NCBI GenBank assembly: GCA_012517155.1
Contig: JAAYVN010000004.1
Span: 1-54,839, forward strand
Length of the DNA stretch: 54,839 bases
Direction: 5' to 3'
Origin: Ignavibacteriales bacterium
GTDB taxonomy: Bacteria; Bacteroidota; Ignavibacteria; Ignavibacteriales; Ignavibacteriaceae
Shown: one piece after another, positions 34,546 to 43,850 of the stretch
Layout: every line of letters begins with the position of its first letter
How positions within the stretch are numbered: the stretch's first letter is position 1
Program-made: the position numbers and the translations under genes
Notes under the pieces: generated by a model
Seen by the model: only the letters and a program-made list of their open reading frames with translations
What the model was told of the DNA's origin: nothing
Database searches by the model: none

Positions 34546-35865
34546 ATGAAAAGACAAAATGTTCTAATAATGGGTGCAGCAGGAAGAGACTTTCATAACT
34601 TTAACGTGTACTTCAGAGATAATGAAGATTACAATGTTGTAGCTTTTACAGCAACTCAAATTCCAAATATAGACGGAAGGTTATATCCTAAAGAGTTAGC
34701 CGGAAAACTATATCCTAAGGGGATTAAAATATATGATGAATCGGAACTTCCAATACTAATAAAAAAACTTAAAGTAGATAATGTAGTATTTTCTTATTCT
34801 GACGTGCCATATGAATATGTTATGACAAAAGCATCAATAGTAAACACTGCCGGCGCTTCATTCACATTACTTGGGGCAGAGCAGACGATGATAAAAAGTA
34901 CAAAACCATTAATAGCAATTGTTGCTGTAAGAACAGGTTCCGGTAAATCACAGACTTCACGAAAGATTGTGGAATTATTAAGGGCTGCTGGGAAAAAAGT
35001 TGTTGCAATAAGACATCCAATGCCATACGGAGATTTAGTAAAACAAAAAGTTCAACGATTTGCAACTTTAGCTGACTTAAAAAAGCACAAATGCACAATT
35101 GAAGAAATCGAAGAATACGAACCACACATAGCTATAGGAAGTGTTATTTATTCCGGTGTTGATTATGAGGCTATTTTGCGTGAGGCAGAAAAAGAAGCTG
35201 ATGTAATAATATGGGACGGAGGGAATAATGATTTCCCATTTTATAAAGCTGATCTCACATTTACAGTTGTTGATCCACACAGACCCGGTCACGAGCTCAC
35301 ATATTATCCGGGAAACACGTCGCTAAGATTAGCTGACGTTGCAGTAATAAACAAGATTGAATCAGCAGAACCAAAGAATATAAAATTCGTAAGGGAAAGC
35401 ATAAGGAAAGTCAATCCAAAAGCAATAATAATTGAGGGAGCTTCTCCAATTAAAGTCGAAAAACCAGAATTAATTGAAGGGAAGAGAGTTCTTGTTGTTG
35501 AGGATGGTCCTACCCTAACACATGGAGAGATGGAATACGGTGCAGGGATGATAGCAGCATGGAATTATGGAGCAAAAGAGATAGTTGATCCAAGGCCTTA
35601 TACTGTAAAATCAATAACAGCAACCTATAAAAAGTATCCAAAGATTGGGATTTTATTACCAGCAATGGGTTACGGAACAAGTCAGATGAAAGATCTTGAA
35701 GAAACTATTAACCGAACAAAGTGTGACAGTGTTGTTATCGGAACACCAATAGATTTGGGAAGATTACTAAAGATCAACAAACCTTCCACCAGAGTAGAGT
35801 ACGATCTCCAAGAAATCGGGGATATGACAATTGAAAAAGTTCTAAAGTCCAAAGGGATTTTATGA
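34546..35865 (+). CDS. Cyclic 2,3-diphosphoglycerate synthetase-like P-loop protein
   Basis: This 439-residue cytoplasmic protein starts with a Rossmann-like GAAGRDFHNF (10-19) and has a P-loop AVRTGSGKSQTSRK (127-140) and the VVDPHRPGHELTYYPG block characteristic of proteins annotated as cyclic 2,3-diphosphoglycerate synthetase. That enzyme makes cDPG in hyperthermophilic methanogens; in bacteria the role is unproven. The stop overlaps the carbamate kinase start by four bases (ATGA), so it is coupled to carbamate kinase and OTC. This context suggests a role in carbamoyl-phosphate or phosphoryl metabolism rather than thermoprotection, which is inference. Confidence 0.85.
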   Translation: MKRQNVLIMGAAGRDFHNFNVYFRDNEDYNVVAFTATQIPNIDGRLYPKELAGKLYPKGIKIYDESELPILIKKLKVDNVVFSYSDVPYEYVMTKASIVNTAGASFTLLGAEQTMIKSTKPLIAIVAVRTGSGKSQTSRKIVELLRAAGKKVVAIRHPMPYGDLVKQKVQRFATLADLKKHKCTIEEIEEYEPHIAIGSVIYSGVDYEAILREAEKEADVIIWDGGNNDFPFYKADLTFTVVDPHRPGHELTYYPGNTSLRLADVAVINKIESAEPKNIKFVRESIRKVNPKAIIIEGASPIKVEKPELIEGKRVLVVEDGPTLTHGEMEYGAGMIAAWNYGAKEIVDPRPYTVKSITATYKKYPKIGILLPAMGYGTSQMKDLEETINRTKCDSVVIGTPIDLGRLLKINKPSTRVEYDLQEIGDMTIEKVLKSKGIL

Positions 35866-36800
35866 AAAAACTTGCAGTGATTGCTCTTGGCGGTAATGCT
35901 TTACTCCGCGGCAATCAAGTGGGAACGATAAAAGAGCAGGAAGTGAATGCTTATCAGACCTGCAGTTCTATTGTTGATTTTACTAAAAGAGGATATAATA
36001 TTGTAATTACTCATGGTAACGGTCCACAAGTTGGAAATATTCTGCTCAGGAATGAAGCGGGATATGATACTTACAAGATACCCAAAATGCCATTAGATAT
36101 ATGTGTAGCCGATTCACAAGGTGGTATCGGCTACATGTTAGAACGGCAGTTAAAAAACATCTTGAGGGAGAAAAAAATAAATAAGGGAGTAATTTCATTA
36201 ATTACCCAAGTATTAGTAGAAGAAAGCGATCCCGCTTTCAGGAATCCGACTAAACCAGTGGGGAAGTTTTTTATAAAAGAAGAAGCTGAGCTTTTGTCAA
36301 GAGTAAACAATTGGGTATTCATGGAAGATCCAAGAAAAAGGGGTTACAGAAGAGTAGTGGCTTCACCACGACCAAAAGACATTATTAATAAGGAAGTGAT
36401 AAAAGATTTAGCAAAGAAGGGAAATATTGTAATTGCTGTAGGTGGTGGAGGTGTTCCAATCATAGAACATGAAGGTTTGCTTTACGGTACCGATGCAGTT
36501 ATTGATAAAGATCTGGCATCTTCTCTTCTCGCAACAGAGATGGAGGCTGATGAGTTTATTATCCTGACGGATGTACCAAAAGTATGTATAAATTTTCATC
36601 TTCCAAATGAAAAACCAATTGATAAAATGAGTGTAAGAACAGCAAAGAAGTATATTAAGGAGGGGCATTTTGCAGCTGGAAGTATGGGTCCTAAAATAGA
36701 TGCAGTGTTGAAATTTATCCAAAACGGAGGGGGTTCCGGAACGATAACAGAAGCTACGGAACTAAACAAACCAAATTCGGGAACAAAAATTGTTCCTTAA
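35862..36800 (+). CDS. arcC: Carbamate kinase
   Basis: Carbamate kinase transfers phosphate from carbamoyl phosphate to ADP, giving ATP plus carbamate (then NH3 and CO2). The 312-residue protein has the amino-acid-kinase fold with LGGNALLRG (8-16), THGNGPQVGNILLRNE (50-65), VGGGGVP (about 193-199) and AAGSMGPKIDA (about 271-281). It overlaps the cDPGS-like gene by four bases and is 24 bp before OTC. No arginine deiminase gene is visible, so this may not be the classical arginine deiminase pathway. Confidence 0.96.
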   Translation: MKKLAVIALGGNALLRGNQVGTIKEQEVNAYQTCSSIVDFTKRGYNIVITHGNGPQVGNILLRNEAGYDTYKIPKMPLDICVADSQGGIGYMLERQLKNILREKKINKGVISLITQVLVEESDPAFRNPTKPVGKFFIKEEAELLSRVNNWVFMEDPRKRGYRRVVASPRPKDIINKEVIKDLAKKGNIVIAVGGGGVPIIEHEGLLYGTDAVIDKDLASSLLATEMEADEFIILTDVPKVCINFHLPNEKPIDKMSVRTAKKYIKEGHFAAGSMGPKIDAVLKFIQNGGGSGTITEATELNKPNSGTKIVP

Positions 36801-36824
36801 AAGAAATTTTGAAAGGAGAAACAA

Positions 36825-37757
36825 ATGGCAGTCAATATGAAAGCGAAAAGTTTAATTGAGATACACCATCTTTCACACGAAGAAATATGGCAAATATTTG
36901 ATTTAAGCAGAACATTAAAAGAAAAGAGATTAACAGGAGAATCCCACAAATTACTTGAAGGTAAAAAGTTAGGGATGATATTTTCCAAACCTTCAACTAG
37001 AACCAGAGTATCATTTGAAGTGGGAATCTTCGAACTCGGGGGGACGGGGTTATATTTCAATCAAAATGACCTTCAACTCAAGAAGAGTGAAAATATTCAT
37101 GATACTGCAAAAGTACTTTCGAGATATTTAGACGGAATTATGATCAGGACATTTGATCATCAGGACGTAGTTGATCTGGCAAAGTACGGAAGCATTCCAG
37201 TTATTAATGGCTTAACAGATCTCCATCATCCATGTCAGGTGCTGACGGATTTATTTACAATACTCGAGAAGAAACGAGTTCTTAAAGGACTAAAACTTGC
37301 GTACTTAGGGGATGGTAATAATATGGCTCATAGTTTACTGCACGGTTGCTCAAAGGTGGGTATGGACATTTCAATTGCCTCGCCTTCCGGATATACGCCA
37401 GTAGATTTCGTGGTAAAAGAATCATTAGAGAATGCAAAGTATTTTGGAAGCAAAATTGAGATAATTGAAGATCCTGTTGAAGCAGTAAAAGATGCTGATA
37501 TTGTTTATACGGATGTCTGGGCAAGTATGGGACAAGAAGCTGAGGCTCTTGAAAGGAAGAAAAAATTCATGAAATTCCAAATAAATCCTGAGCTGGTCAG
37601 AAATGCAAAAGACGATTATCTTTTTATGCACTGCTTACCAGCACACAGAGGAGATGAAGTTGTGGATGAAGTAATTGACTCTTCTAACTCAATTGTTTTT
37701 GATGAAGCAGAGAACAGACTTCACGTTCAGAAAGCCATAATGGCACTGACAATGTAG
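36825..37757 (+). CDS. argF: Ornithine carbamoyltransferase
   Basis: OTC interconverts ornithine plus carbamoyl phosphate and citrulline. The 310-residue protein has the carbamoyl-phosphate motif S57-TRTR, HPCQ (135-138), the ornithine SMG loop in DVWASMGQE (230-238) and HCLPAHRG (269-276), so ornithine rather than aspartate or putrescine is the acceptor. Downstream of carbamate kinase it could work catabolically (arcB role) or in arginine synthesis; the gene name argF is used without deciding. AAAGGAG precedes the ATG. Confidence 0.95.
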   Translation: MAVNMKAKSLIEIHHLSHEEIWQIFDLSRTLKEKRLTGESHKLLEGKKLGMIFSKPSTRTRVSFEVGIFELGGTGLYFNQNDLQLKKSENIHDTAKVLSRYLDGIMIRTFDHQDVVDLAKYGSIPVINGLTDLHHPCQVLTDLFTILEKKRVLKGLKLAYLGDGNNMAHSLLHGCSKVGMDISIASPSGYTPVDFVVKESLENAKYFGSKIEIIEDPVEAVKDADIVYTDVWASMGQEAEALERKKKFMKFQINPELVRNAKDDYLFMHCLPAHRGDEVVDEVIDSSNSIVFDEAENRLHVQKAIMALTM

Positions 37758-37837
37758 TGAGTATTGTGCTATTGCAAACACAGCAGGCATAAGAATAATT
37801 AAGATTAAGAGCATTAGTAATATCTATAAGGATTTAT

Positions 37838-39625
37838 ATGACAACAAATAAAAAACTGCTACTGTGGGTTAAGGAAATGGCTACAATGTGTCAGCCAGAT
37901 GAGATACATTGGTGTGACGGTTCAGAAGAAGAGTATCAAGCACTATCAAAATTGGTTATTGATGGTGGTGCCGCAATCAGACTTAATGAAGAACTAAGAC
38001 CAAACTCTTTGTACTTTGTTTCCGATCCAAACGATGTTGCCAGAGTTGAAGGAAGAACATTCATTTGTTCACAAAAAGAAATTGATGCGGGTCCAACAAA
38101 TAACTGGATGGATCCAGAACAAATGAAAGGAATACTAAGAAACTTATACAACGGTTCGATGAAGGGTCGTACAATGTATGTAATACCATTTTCAATGGGT
38201 CCGTTAGGTTCAAGAATTTCTCAAATAGGAATTGAGTTAACTGACTCACCATACGTAGTACTGAACATGAAGATAATGACCAGAATGGGGGAGGAAGTAT
38301 TAAATGTCTTAGGAGAGAATGGTGAATTTGTGAGATGTTTACACAGTGTGGGATATCCATTAACTGAAGGAAGAACAGATGTAAAATGGCCATGCAATGA
38401 TACAAAGTATATAGTGCATTTTCCTGAGGAGAAAATTATCTGGTCATACGGCAGTGGGTATGGTGGAAATGCATTATTGGGCAAAAAATGTTTTGCCTTA
38501 AGAATCGCATCTGTAATGGCAAAAGAAGAGGGATGGCTTGCTGAGCATATGTTAATTTTAGGTGTGACGCCACCGAATGGAGAGAAGAAATATATTGCTG
38601 CCGCTTTCCCAAGCGCATGCGGGAAAACAAATCTAGCGATGCTTACTCCAACGCTACCCGGATGGAAAGTGGAAACGGTAGGGGACGATATAGCATGGAT
38701 GAAATTCGGAGATGACGGACGACTATATGCAATAAATCCAGAATATGGATTCTTTGGTGTTGCTCCCGGAACAGCAATGGATACGAATAAAAATGCTATG
38801 CTATCAATGAAAAAGAATTCAATATTCACAAATGTTGCACTGACGGATGATGGTGACGTATGGTGGGAAGGAATGACAAAAGAAAAACCAGTTCATCTAA
38901 AGAGTTGGTTAGAAAAAGACTGGACACCAGAAAGTAAAGAGAATTCAGCTCATCCAAATTCAAGATTCACTGCACCTGCCGGGCAATGTCCGGTAATTGA
39001 TAAAGACTGGGAGAATCCAAAAGGAGTCCCAATTTCAGCTTTTCTGTTTGGCGGAAGAAGAGCTCATTTTGTTCCTCTGGTAAGAGAAGCCTTTGACTGG
39101 GAACATGGAGTTTTTATGGGTGCAACTGTATCGTCTGAAACAACAGCTGCGGCAGTTGGAGCCGTGGGACAGCTGAGATTTGATCCTTTTGCGATGTTAC
39201 CTTTTTGTGGCTATAACATGGGAGATTACTTTAGCCATTGGTTTAAGATAGGTAATAATGCTGACAGAACCAAGCTTCCCAAAATATTTCATGTTAATTG
39301 GTTCAGAAAGGATGAGAATGGCAAATTCATTTGGCCCGGATTTGGAGAAAACATCCGAGTAATTGAGTGGATAATTAACCGGGTTGAAGGGAAGAATAAT
39401 TTCAGAGAAACTTGTATAGGCAGGATCCCCAGTGAAGATTCACTTGATTTTAACGGATTAAATATCCAAAAAGATAGTTATGAAAAGCTCTTTCACCTGG
39501 ATAAGCAAGAAGGAATTCAAGAAATTTCAAGTATCAGAGAATTCTTTCAGATTTTTGGTGAGAGACTACCTCAACGATTAGGAGAGGAACTAGACAAGAT
39601 GGAAAAAAGAATACTTTCAATGTAA
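37838..39625 (+). CDS. pckG: Phosphoenolpyruvate carboxykinase (GTP)
   Basis: This enzyme interconverts oxaloacetate plus GTP with PEP, CO2 and GDP. At 595 residues it is the GTP-dependent type, with the kinase-1 loop FPSACGKTN (257-265) including the family-specific reactive cysteine C261, the R-loop region near [11 protein letters not shown] (68-78) and the GTP-site block LFGGRR. It follows OTC by 80 bp without a recognised terminator, so it may be read through from the glmS operon or have its own promoter. A bidirectional terminator follows. Confidence 0.97.
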   Translation: MTTNKKLLLWVKEMATMCQPDEIHWCDGSEEEYQALSKLVIDGGAAIRLNEELRPNSLYFVSDPNDVARVEGRTFICSQKEIDAGPTNNWMDPEQMKGILRNLYNGSMKGRTMYVIPFSMGPLGSRISQIGIELTDSPYVVLNMKIMTRMGEEVLNVLGENGEFVRCLHSVGYPLTEGRTDVKWPCNDTKYIVHFPEEKIIWSYGSGYGGNALLGKKCFALRIASVMAKEEGWLAEHMLILGVTPPNGEKKYIAAAFPSACGKTNLAMLTPTLPGWKVETVGDDIAWMKFGDDGRLYAINPEYGFFGVAPGTAMDTNKNAMLSMKKNSIFTNVALTDDGDVWWEGMTKEKPVHLKSWLEKDWTPESKENSAHPNSRFTAPAGQCPVIDKDWENPKGVPISAFLFGGRRAHFVPLVREAFDWEHGVFMGATVSSETTAAAVGAVGQLRFDPFAMLPFCGYNMGDYFSHWFKIGNNADRTKLPKIFHVNWFRKDENGKFIWPGFGENIRVIEWIINRVEGKNNFRETCIGRIPSEDSLDFNGLNIQKDSYEKLFHLDKQEGIQEISSIREFFQIFGERLPQRLGEELDKMEKRILSM

Positions 39626-39634
39626 AAAAACAAT

Positions 39635-39665
39635 TTAATAAGGAGTCTAAATGACTCCTTATTAA
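39635..39665. terminator. Bidirectional terminator, pckG / SGNH gene
   Basis: A perfect 13-bp stem (39635-39647 with 39653-39665) encloses a five-base loop between two convergent genes. On the minus strand it is followed by AAATTG and a run of seven T residues; on the plus strand the tail is only AT-rich. Confidence 0.82.
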
Positions 39666-39675
39666 TATTAAACCC

Positions 39676-41562
39676 TTATTGCATAGATCTAAGCTGATTA
39701 TAAAATTCAACAGCAACCTGATTACGGGGTTCTAATTCAATACATTTTTGTATTGCAAAAAGAGCTTTGTTGATCTGATTATCCAAATAATAAGCACCTG
39801 ACAAATTATACCAGACTTGGGGATCGTTCTGTGAAAAGTCCAAGCTTTTCAGGAGGTTGGCGATTGCTGTTACGTAATCCTTTTGCTCCAGTGCGATTGC
39901 TCCAATCCATTTGTAAGAAAATGCATCGGGGCTTTCATTATTCAAATTTACAAGATGATTCAAGGCTTCAGTGTAGCTTTTTATCGAAATTAAGAGAGTT
40001 ATCAGTTCCTTCCGGATATTGATGTTTAATGGGCGATCAAAGAGGAGAATTTCAAGTTCTTTTTTTGCTTTGTCCGGATAACCCAAAGCGAAGTATCTTT
40101 GTGACAATCTGTAGTGAGCCTGTTCCCAAGTAGTCCATCTATCAACAACTTCAATAGATAAAGAATCAATAATATTGACAGGGTTGAAATCCTTTATTAA
40201 TTTATTTGGCTTTCCTTTGGGGACAAAGGGATAAGCACCAGTAAGAATTCTGATACGTAAAGAGGCAATTGTTGAATCAAGTTCAGAAAAAGGGAATTTT
40301 TGATTTAACAGACCATCAAGGATACTATCAGGGGCAGGATTTCTTTGAGTTTTTGGGGCAAGACCTGATTTAATTATTTCATTAAAAAAGCTTTCAGCAA
40401 TCAGACTATATCCTTCGACATTAGGATGGAGATGATCGACTATAAAATCATTTCCCACAACTCCCTTAACCGAAGCGTTATCGAATATTGTATCGAGTTC
40501 AACGCAAGGTATATTGAATTTTCTGGAGAGAGATTTGATAATATCATTGAACTCAGAGGGGGCCCGAAATCTTAGTGCGTCCAAATCCTTTGCTTTACGA
40601 AGTAGCTTTCTTGCACTGTTAGAGTTTCCAATCACCAATTCTTTTTTGCCTAATTCATAATAAGATAATGCGTTTTCATCAGAATCTTTAATTGATTCGA
40701 ACGGAGGAAGATCCGCCAGATTCGAAACTAGGGAGCCAATTATAACAGGGCAATTTCTATCGGTTAATTTTGATAGAATTTGACTAATGTTATTCTCGAA
40801 CTGGTGGATACCTTCCTGAAATAATTCTGATCTGTATGGTATCAGATTATTGCCCACCATCCGTTCCATAAGCGTTTCATTCTGTGACAAATTCTGTTCA
40901 GAGTGATTGCTTGAAAAAGCAATTGATAATGAATTGAGTGAATTCATTATCAACTGAAATGTCTTGAATTTCTTAAGAGTAATGTAAGAATCAATTAATA
41001 TCGAGGAATTACCAAGGTTTTGAGAAGATGCAACACCAAGTGCCCCATAATACTCATTATGTCCAGTGTAAATAATTACTAAATCGGGTTTTTGTTGAAG
41101 AATTGCAGGGGTAAAATCCTTTAAGGTATAAGAATTAATTGCGGAAATTCCCAAATTAATTACTTCTATTTCAGACTCAGGATAGTAAAGCTGCAATTTA
41201 CGTTTAAGAATGCGAGGAAATGAGGCATTGGGTACATAAGGCCATCCTGCAACGCTACTTTCACCCAGGACAAAAACTCTGTATGCATTAGCAGATTTCT
41301 TCTCACGGAATGGATCTGCTATTGTAGTTGGAGGCGCGGAGACATTCGTAAAATATTTATGAGTAATATTCGGATTAAGAAATAAATAATCAGGATATGC
41401 AGAGTAAGCTTTTGTAAATACAGAATAATCAGCTCCATATCCAAATATTTGAAGGAAGAACTCCAGAAGCAAAAAGAAAATAATGGGAATGAGAATTAAA
41501 ATGGCATAATACCAGAGAGGGTATTTCCCGGATGTTGATGGATTATCTTTATTTTTTGTCAA
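39676..41562 (-). CDS. Membrane-anchored SGNH hydrolase with C-terminal TPRs
   Basis: The 628-residue protein has one N-terminal membrane span (about 18-40), an SGNH/GDSL esterase domain with GESSVAG (S102 nucleophile in block I), LGISAINS (block II), YTGHNEYYG (block III) and a DHLHP catalytic dyad near residue 380, then TPR-like helices over about 470-628. The hydrolase domain faces the periplasm and probably acts on acetyl groups of glycans or lipids; TPRs suggest a protein partner. The start is a TTG at 41562 because no in-frame ATG lies ahead of the membrane span; its ribosome-binding site is weak. Confidence 0.82.
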   Translation of the reverse strand: MTKNKDNPSTSGKYPLWYYAILILIPIIFFLLLEFFLQIFGYGADYSVFTKAYSAYPDYLFLNPNITHKYFTNVSAPPTTIADPFREKKSANAYRVFVLGESSVAGWPYVPNASFPRILKRKLQLYYPESEIEVINLGISAINSYTLKDFTPAILQQKPDLVIIYTGHNEYYGALGVASSQNLGNSSILIDSYITLKKFKTFQLIMNSLNSLSIAFSSNHSEQNLSQNETLMERMVGNNLIPYRSELFQEGIHQFENNISQILSKLTDRNCPVIIGSLVSNLADLPPFESIKDSDENALSYYELGKKELVIGNSNSARKLLRKAKDLDALRFRAPSEFNDIIKSLSRKFNIPCVELDTIFDNASVKGVVGNDFIVDHLHPNVEGYSLIAESFFNEIIKSGLAPKTQRNPAPDSILDGLLNQKFPFSELDSTIASLRIRILTGAYPFVPKGKPNKLIKDFNPVNIIDSLSIEVVDRWTTWEQAHYRLSQRYFALGYPDKAKKELEILLFDRPLNINIRKELITLLISIKSYTEALNHLVNLNNESPDAFSYKWIGAIALEQKDYVTAIANLLKSLDFSQNDPQVWYNLSGAYYLDNQINKALFAIQKCIELEPRNQVAVEFYNQLRSMQ

Positions 41563-41607
41563 TTTTATTCTTTGTTTTGGTAACTGAAATATATTTAAAA
41601 TATTAAT

Positions 41608-41925
41608 TTATTTATAAAAAAGAGCAAGCCAAACAGTTTCTCTTGACAGGGAAGTATAAGTAATCCGATGTTTTAGGTGTGCAGGAATAATAAGATAATT
41701 TCCGGGTTTTAAATCAATTACATTATTATCAATGAATTCGATACCTGCGGATCCGGAAATAAGGATTACAAGTTCATTTTCTGATTGATCGTACCAAAAT
41801 CCCTCAGGGGAGGAATGTCCAGAACTTACTATTCTTTTAAAGCGGAAATTATCTCCTGAGATTATTTCGTCTATTAGCTCTTCGGGAAGATCTTTTGGGA
41901 TATTCTCAAATAAATTTTTCATCAA
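41608..41925 (-). CDS. Small cupin-domain protein
   Basis: The 105-residue cytoplasmic protein is a single cupin barrel. It has the ELVILISGSAGIEF core strand pair (about 50-63) and a second motif PGNYLIIPAHLKHRI (about 74-88) with possible metal ligands H82 and H85; the first motif lacks the usual paired histidines. Small cupins of this type often serve as sensors or regulatory subunits. It is divergent from the LytS kinase gene, and two LytTR-like half-sites lie in the shared intergenic region. GGAG precedes the ATG on the minus strand. Confidence 0.82.
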   Translation of the reverse strand: MMKNLFENIPKDLPEELIDEIISGDNFRFKRIVSSGHSSPEGFWYDQSENELVILISGSAGIEFIDNNVIDLKPGNYLIIPAHLKHRITYTSLSRETVWLALFYK

Positions 41926-41949
41926 AATGTAACTCCATAGATATTAATA

Positions 41950-41978
41950 ACCGTTGATCATTAAAAATAACCGTTCGG
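41950..41978 (+). promoter_or_regulatory. Putative LytTR binding site (two direct half-sites)
   Basis: ACCGTTGAT (41950-41958) and ACCGTTCGG (41970-41978) both match the published LytTR half-site pattern [TA][AC][CA]GTTN[AG][TG] and lie in direct orientation, embedded in a 10-bp perfect repeat AATAACCGTT. The start-to-start distance is 20 bp (11-bp gap; the family norm is 12-13). The pair lies 75 bp before the LytS start and 25 bp before the divergent cupin start, and a LytTR-type response regulator is encoded just downstream. Confidence 0.6.
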
Positions 41979-42052
41979 TAAAAAAAATACTAATATTATT
42001 ATTATAACATGTAAATTTAATTATAAAATTCAGACGGAAAATTAAAAAACAA

Positions 42053-43144
42053 ATGGTGAATAAAAAAAATTTCAATCGTGAACAAATATACTGGATTTGT
42101 CAATTCCTGGGTTGGGGTGGATTTATCCTGATCAATGTTCTGTTTACGGTTTTCATAAAAGGGGAAAAAAGTCAAAATTTCATAATATTACCTGTATATT
42201 TCATCTTGGGGATAGTACTTACCCACATTTACCGAAATTACATAAAAAAACATAGATGGCATTCATTAAGCATAAAAAAGTTAGTTACAAATGTAGTTAT
42301 TTCAAATTTACTCATTTCTCTAATCATAGTAGCTATCTTTTATGGAATTATTATAATTTTCTCATTATCCGAGCATGAGTTTAACTGGATATACATAGTA
42401 ATATCGATTTTTAATGTATTCATCATAATTATTGGCTGGTCATTAGTATATTTTTCAATACATTTTTTCGAAAACTACAGAAATGCTGAAATTGAAAGGC
42501 TAGTATGGGAAGCAGCTGTTAAGGATTTCGAGTTAAAGACACTCAAGTCACAACTTAATCCTCACTTTATGTTTAATGCTCTAAATAGTATAAGATCACT
42601 TATTGAAGAGAATCCAGAGAGAGCAAAGACAACTATTACTCAGTTATCAAATATTTTCAGATATTCGCTAAGGATAGATAAAGTAGAAACGGTTCCACTT
42701 GAAGAAGAACTTAAAACTGTAATTGATTATCTCGATTTGGAGAAGGTAAGATTTGAGGAGAGGCTCAATTATGAAATTGATATAGATCCAATGACAAGAG
42801 GGATAGAAATTCCACCAATGATGATACAGACGCTTGTTGAAAACAGTATCAAACATGGGATTTCGAAAATTCCAGATGGAGGCAAAATTAGAATTAATTC
42901 AAGGAGAAATAAGGAGTGCCTAGTTTTAGAAATTGAAAACAGTGGGGAAATAGATTTGGAGGCATTGAACAATGCGACAGGATATGGAATCAGTAATACC
43001 AAACAGCGTCTTAATATATTATTCGGAGGACGCTCAAACTTTAGAATTCTAAATACAACCAGCAAAAACAAAGTTGAGAACTTTGTAAAAGTTGAAATAA
43101 AAATACCATTAGGAGGTAATTGCAATGAAAGCACTTATAGTTGA
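42053..43144 (+). CDS. LytS/YehU-type sensor histidine kinase
   Basis: The 363-residue protein has four N-terminal membrane spans (about 17-36, 43-60, 82-103, 112-137) with no large extracytoplasmic sensor, then a His_kinase domain with phospho-acceptor H171 in LNPHFMFNALNS and the ATP-site N264 in LVENSIKHG. It probably phosphorylates the LytTR regulator encoded next, with which it overlaps by 20 bp. A possible -7 box (TAAATTTA, 42012-42019) precedes it. The compact membrane domain suggests sensing of membrane state or a small hydrophobic signal. Confidence 0.9.
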   Translation: MVNKKNFNREQIYWICQFLGWGGFILINVLFTVFIKGEKSQNFIILPVYFILGIVLTHIYRNYIKKHRWHSLSIKKLVTNVVISNLLISLIIVAIFYGIIIIFSLSEHEFNWIYIVISIFNVFIIIIGWSLVYFSIHFFENYRNAEIERLVWEAAVKDFELKTLKSQLNPHFMFNALNSIRSLIEENPERAKTTITQLSNIFRYSLRIDKVETVPLEEELKTVIDYLDLEKVRFEERLNYEIDIDPMTRGIEIPPMMIQTLVENSIKHGISKIPDGGKIRINSRRNKECLVLEIENSGEIDLEALNNATGYGISNTKQRLNILFGGRSNFRILNTTSKNKVENFVKVEIKIPLGGNCNESTYS

Positions 43145-43844
43145 TGACGAGAGATTAGCCAGAACCGAACTCAGAAGACTGTTAAACCCTTTTAAGGAAA
43201 TAGCTATAGTAGGAGAAGCTATTAACTCTGACGATGCTATAAAGAAGATTGCTGAATTAAAACCTGATTTGCTATTTCTTGACATACAAATGCCAGGGAA
43301 ATCGGGTTTTGAACTACTTGAGAATCTAGACACAGTACCAAAAGTGATATTCACAACCGCGTACGATGAATATGCGTTAAAGGCATTTGAATATAATGCT
43401 CTGGATTATTTATTAAAACCAATTGAACCGAAGCGGTTAGAAGAAGCAATAAAAAGAATTATAAAGAGTGTTTCAGAGGAGTTGGAAAGTGAAGGGCATA
43501 GTGAATCCCTTAAACCTGAAGATCAGTTTTTTGTTAAAGATGGTGACAGATGCTGGTTTGTAAAATTAATGGATGTCAGGTTGTTTGAATCAGAGGGCAA
43601 TTATGTGCGACTATATTTTAACGAATATAAGCCTTTGATCTTAAGGACACTGAATTATCTTGACGAGAGACTAGATCAGAAAACATTTTTCAGAGCAAGT
43701 CGAAAACACATAGTAAATCTAAAATGGATTGAAGCGATTGAGCCGTGGTTAAACGGTGGATTACTTGTAAAATTAAAAGGGGGGCAAAAAGTTGAAGTCT
43801 CAAGACGTCAATCAGTAAAATTCAAAGAGATGTTAAGTTTATAA
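43125..43844 (+). CDS. LytTR-family response regulator
   Basis: The 239-residue protein has a receiver domain (1-115) with the acidic pocket D7-D8, phosphorylation site D53 in LLFLDIQMPG, T83 region IFTTAYDEYA and K104 (DYLLKPIE), then a LytTR DNA-binding domain (about 133-237) recognised by FESEGNYVRLYF and FFRASRKHIVNL. It overlaps the kinase gene by 20 bp and has AGGAGG in that overlap. Candidate targets are the half-sites at 41950-41978, implying autoregulation and control of the cupin gene; this is inference. Confidence 0.93.
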   Translation: MKALIVDDERLARTELRRLLNPFKEIAIVGEAINSDDAIKKIAELKPDLLFLDIQMPGKSGFELLENLDTVPKVIFTTAYDEYALKAFEYNALDYLLKPIEPKRLEEAIKRIIKSVSEELESEGHSESLKPEDQFFVKDGDRCWFVKLMDVRLFESEGNYVRLYFNEYKPLILRTLNYLDERLDQKTFFRASRKHIVNLKWIEAIEPWLNGGLLVKLKGGQKVEVSRRQSVKFKEMLSL

Positions 43845-43850
43845 TCCGGA

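Noticed and set aside
35862-37757. Arginine deiminase pathway operon
   Set aside because: Carbamate kinase and OTC are present, but no arginine deiminase or arginine/ornithine antiporter gene is in the neighbourhood.
38221-38829. 202-codon ORF opposite pckG
   Set aside because: It is a shadow of the strongly conserved PEPCK frame, with a proline/serine-rich product and no start signal.
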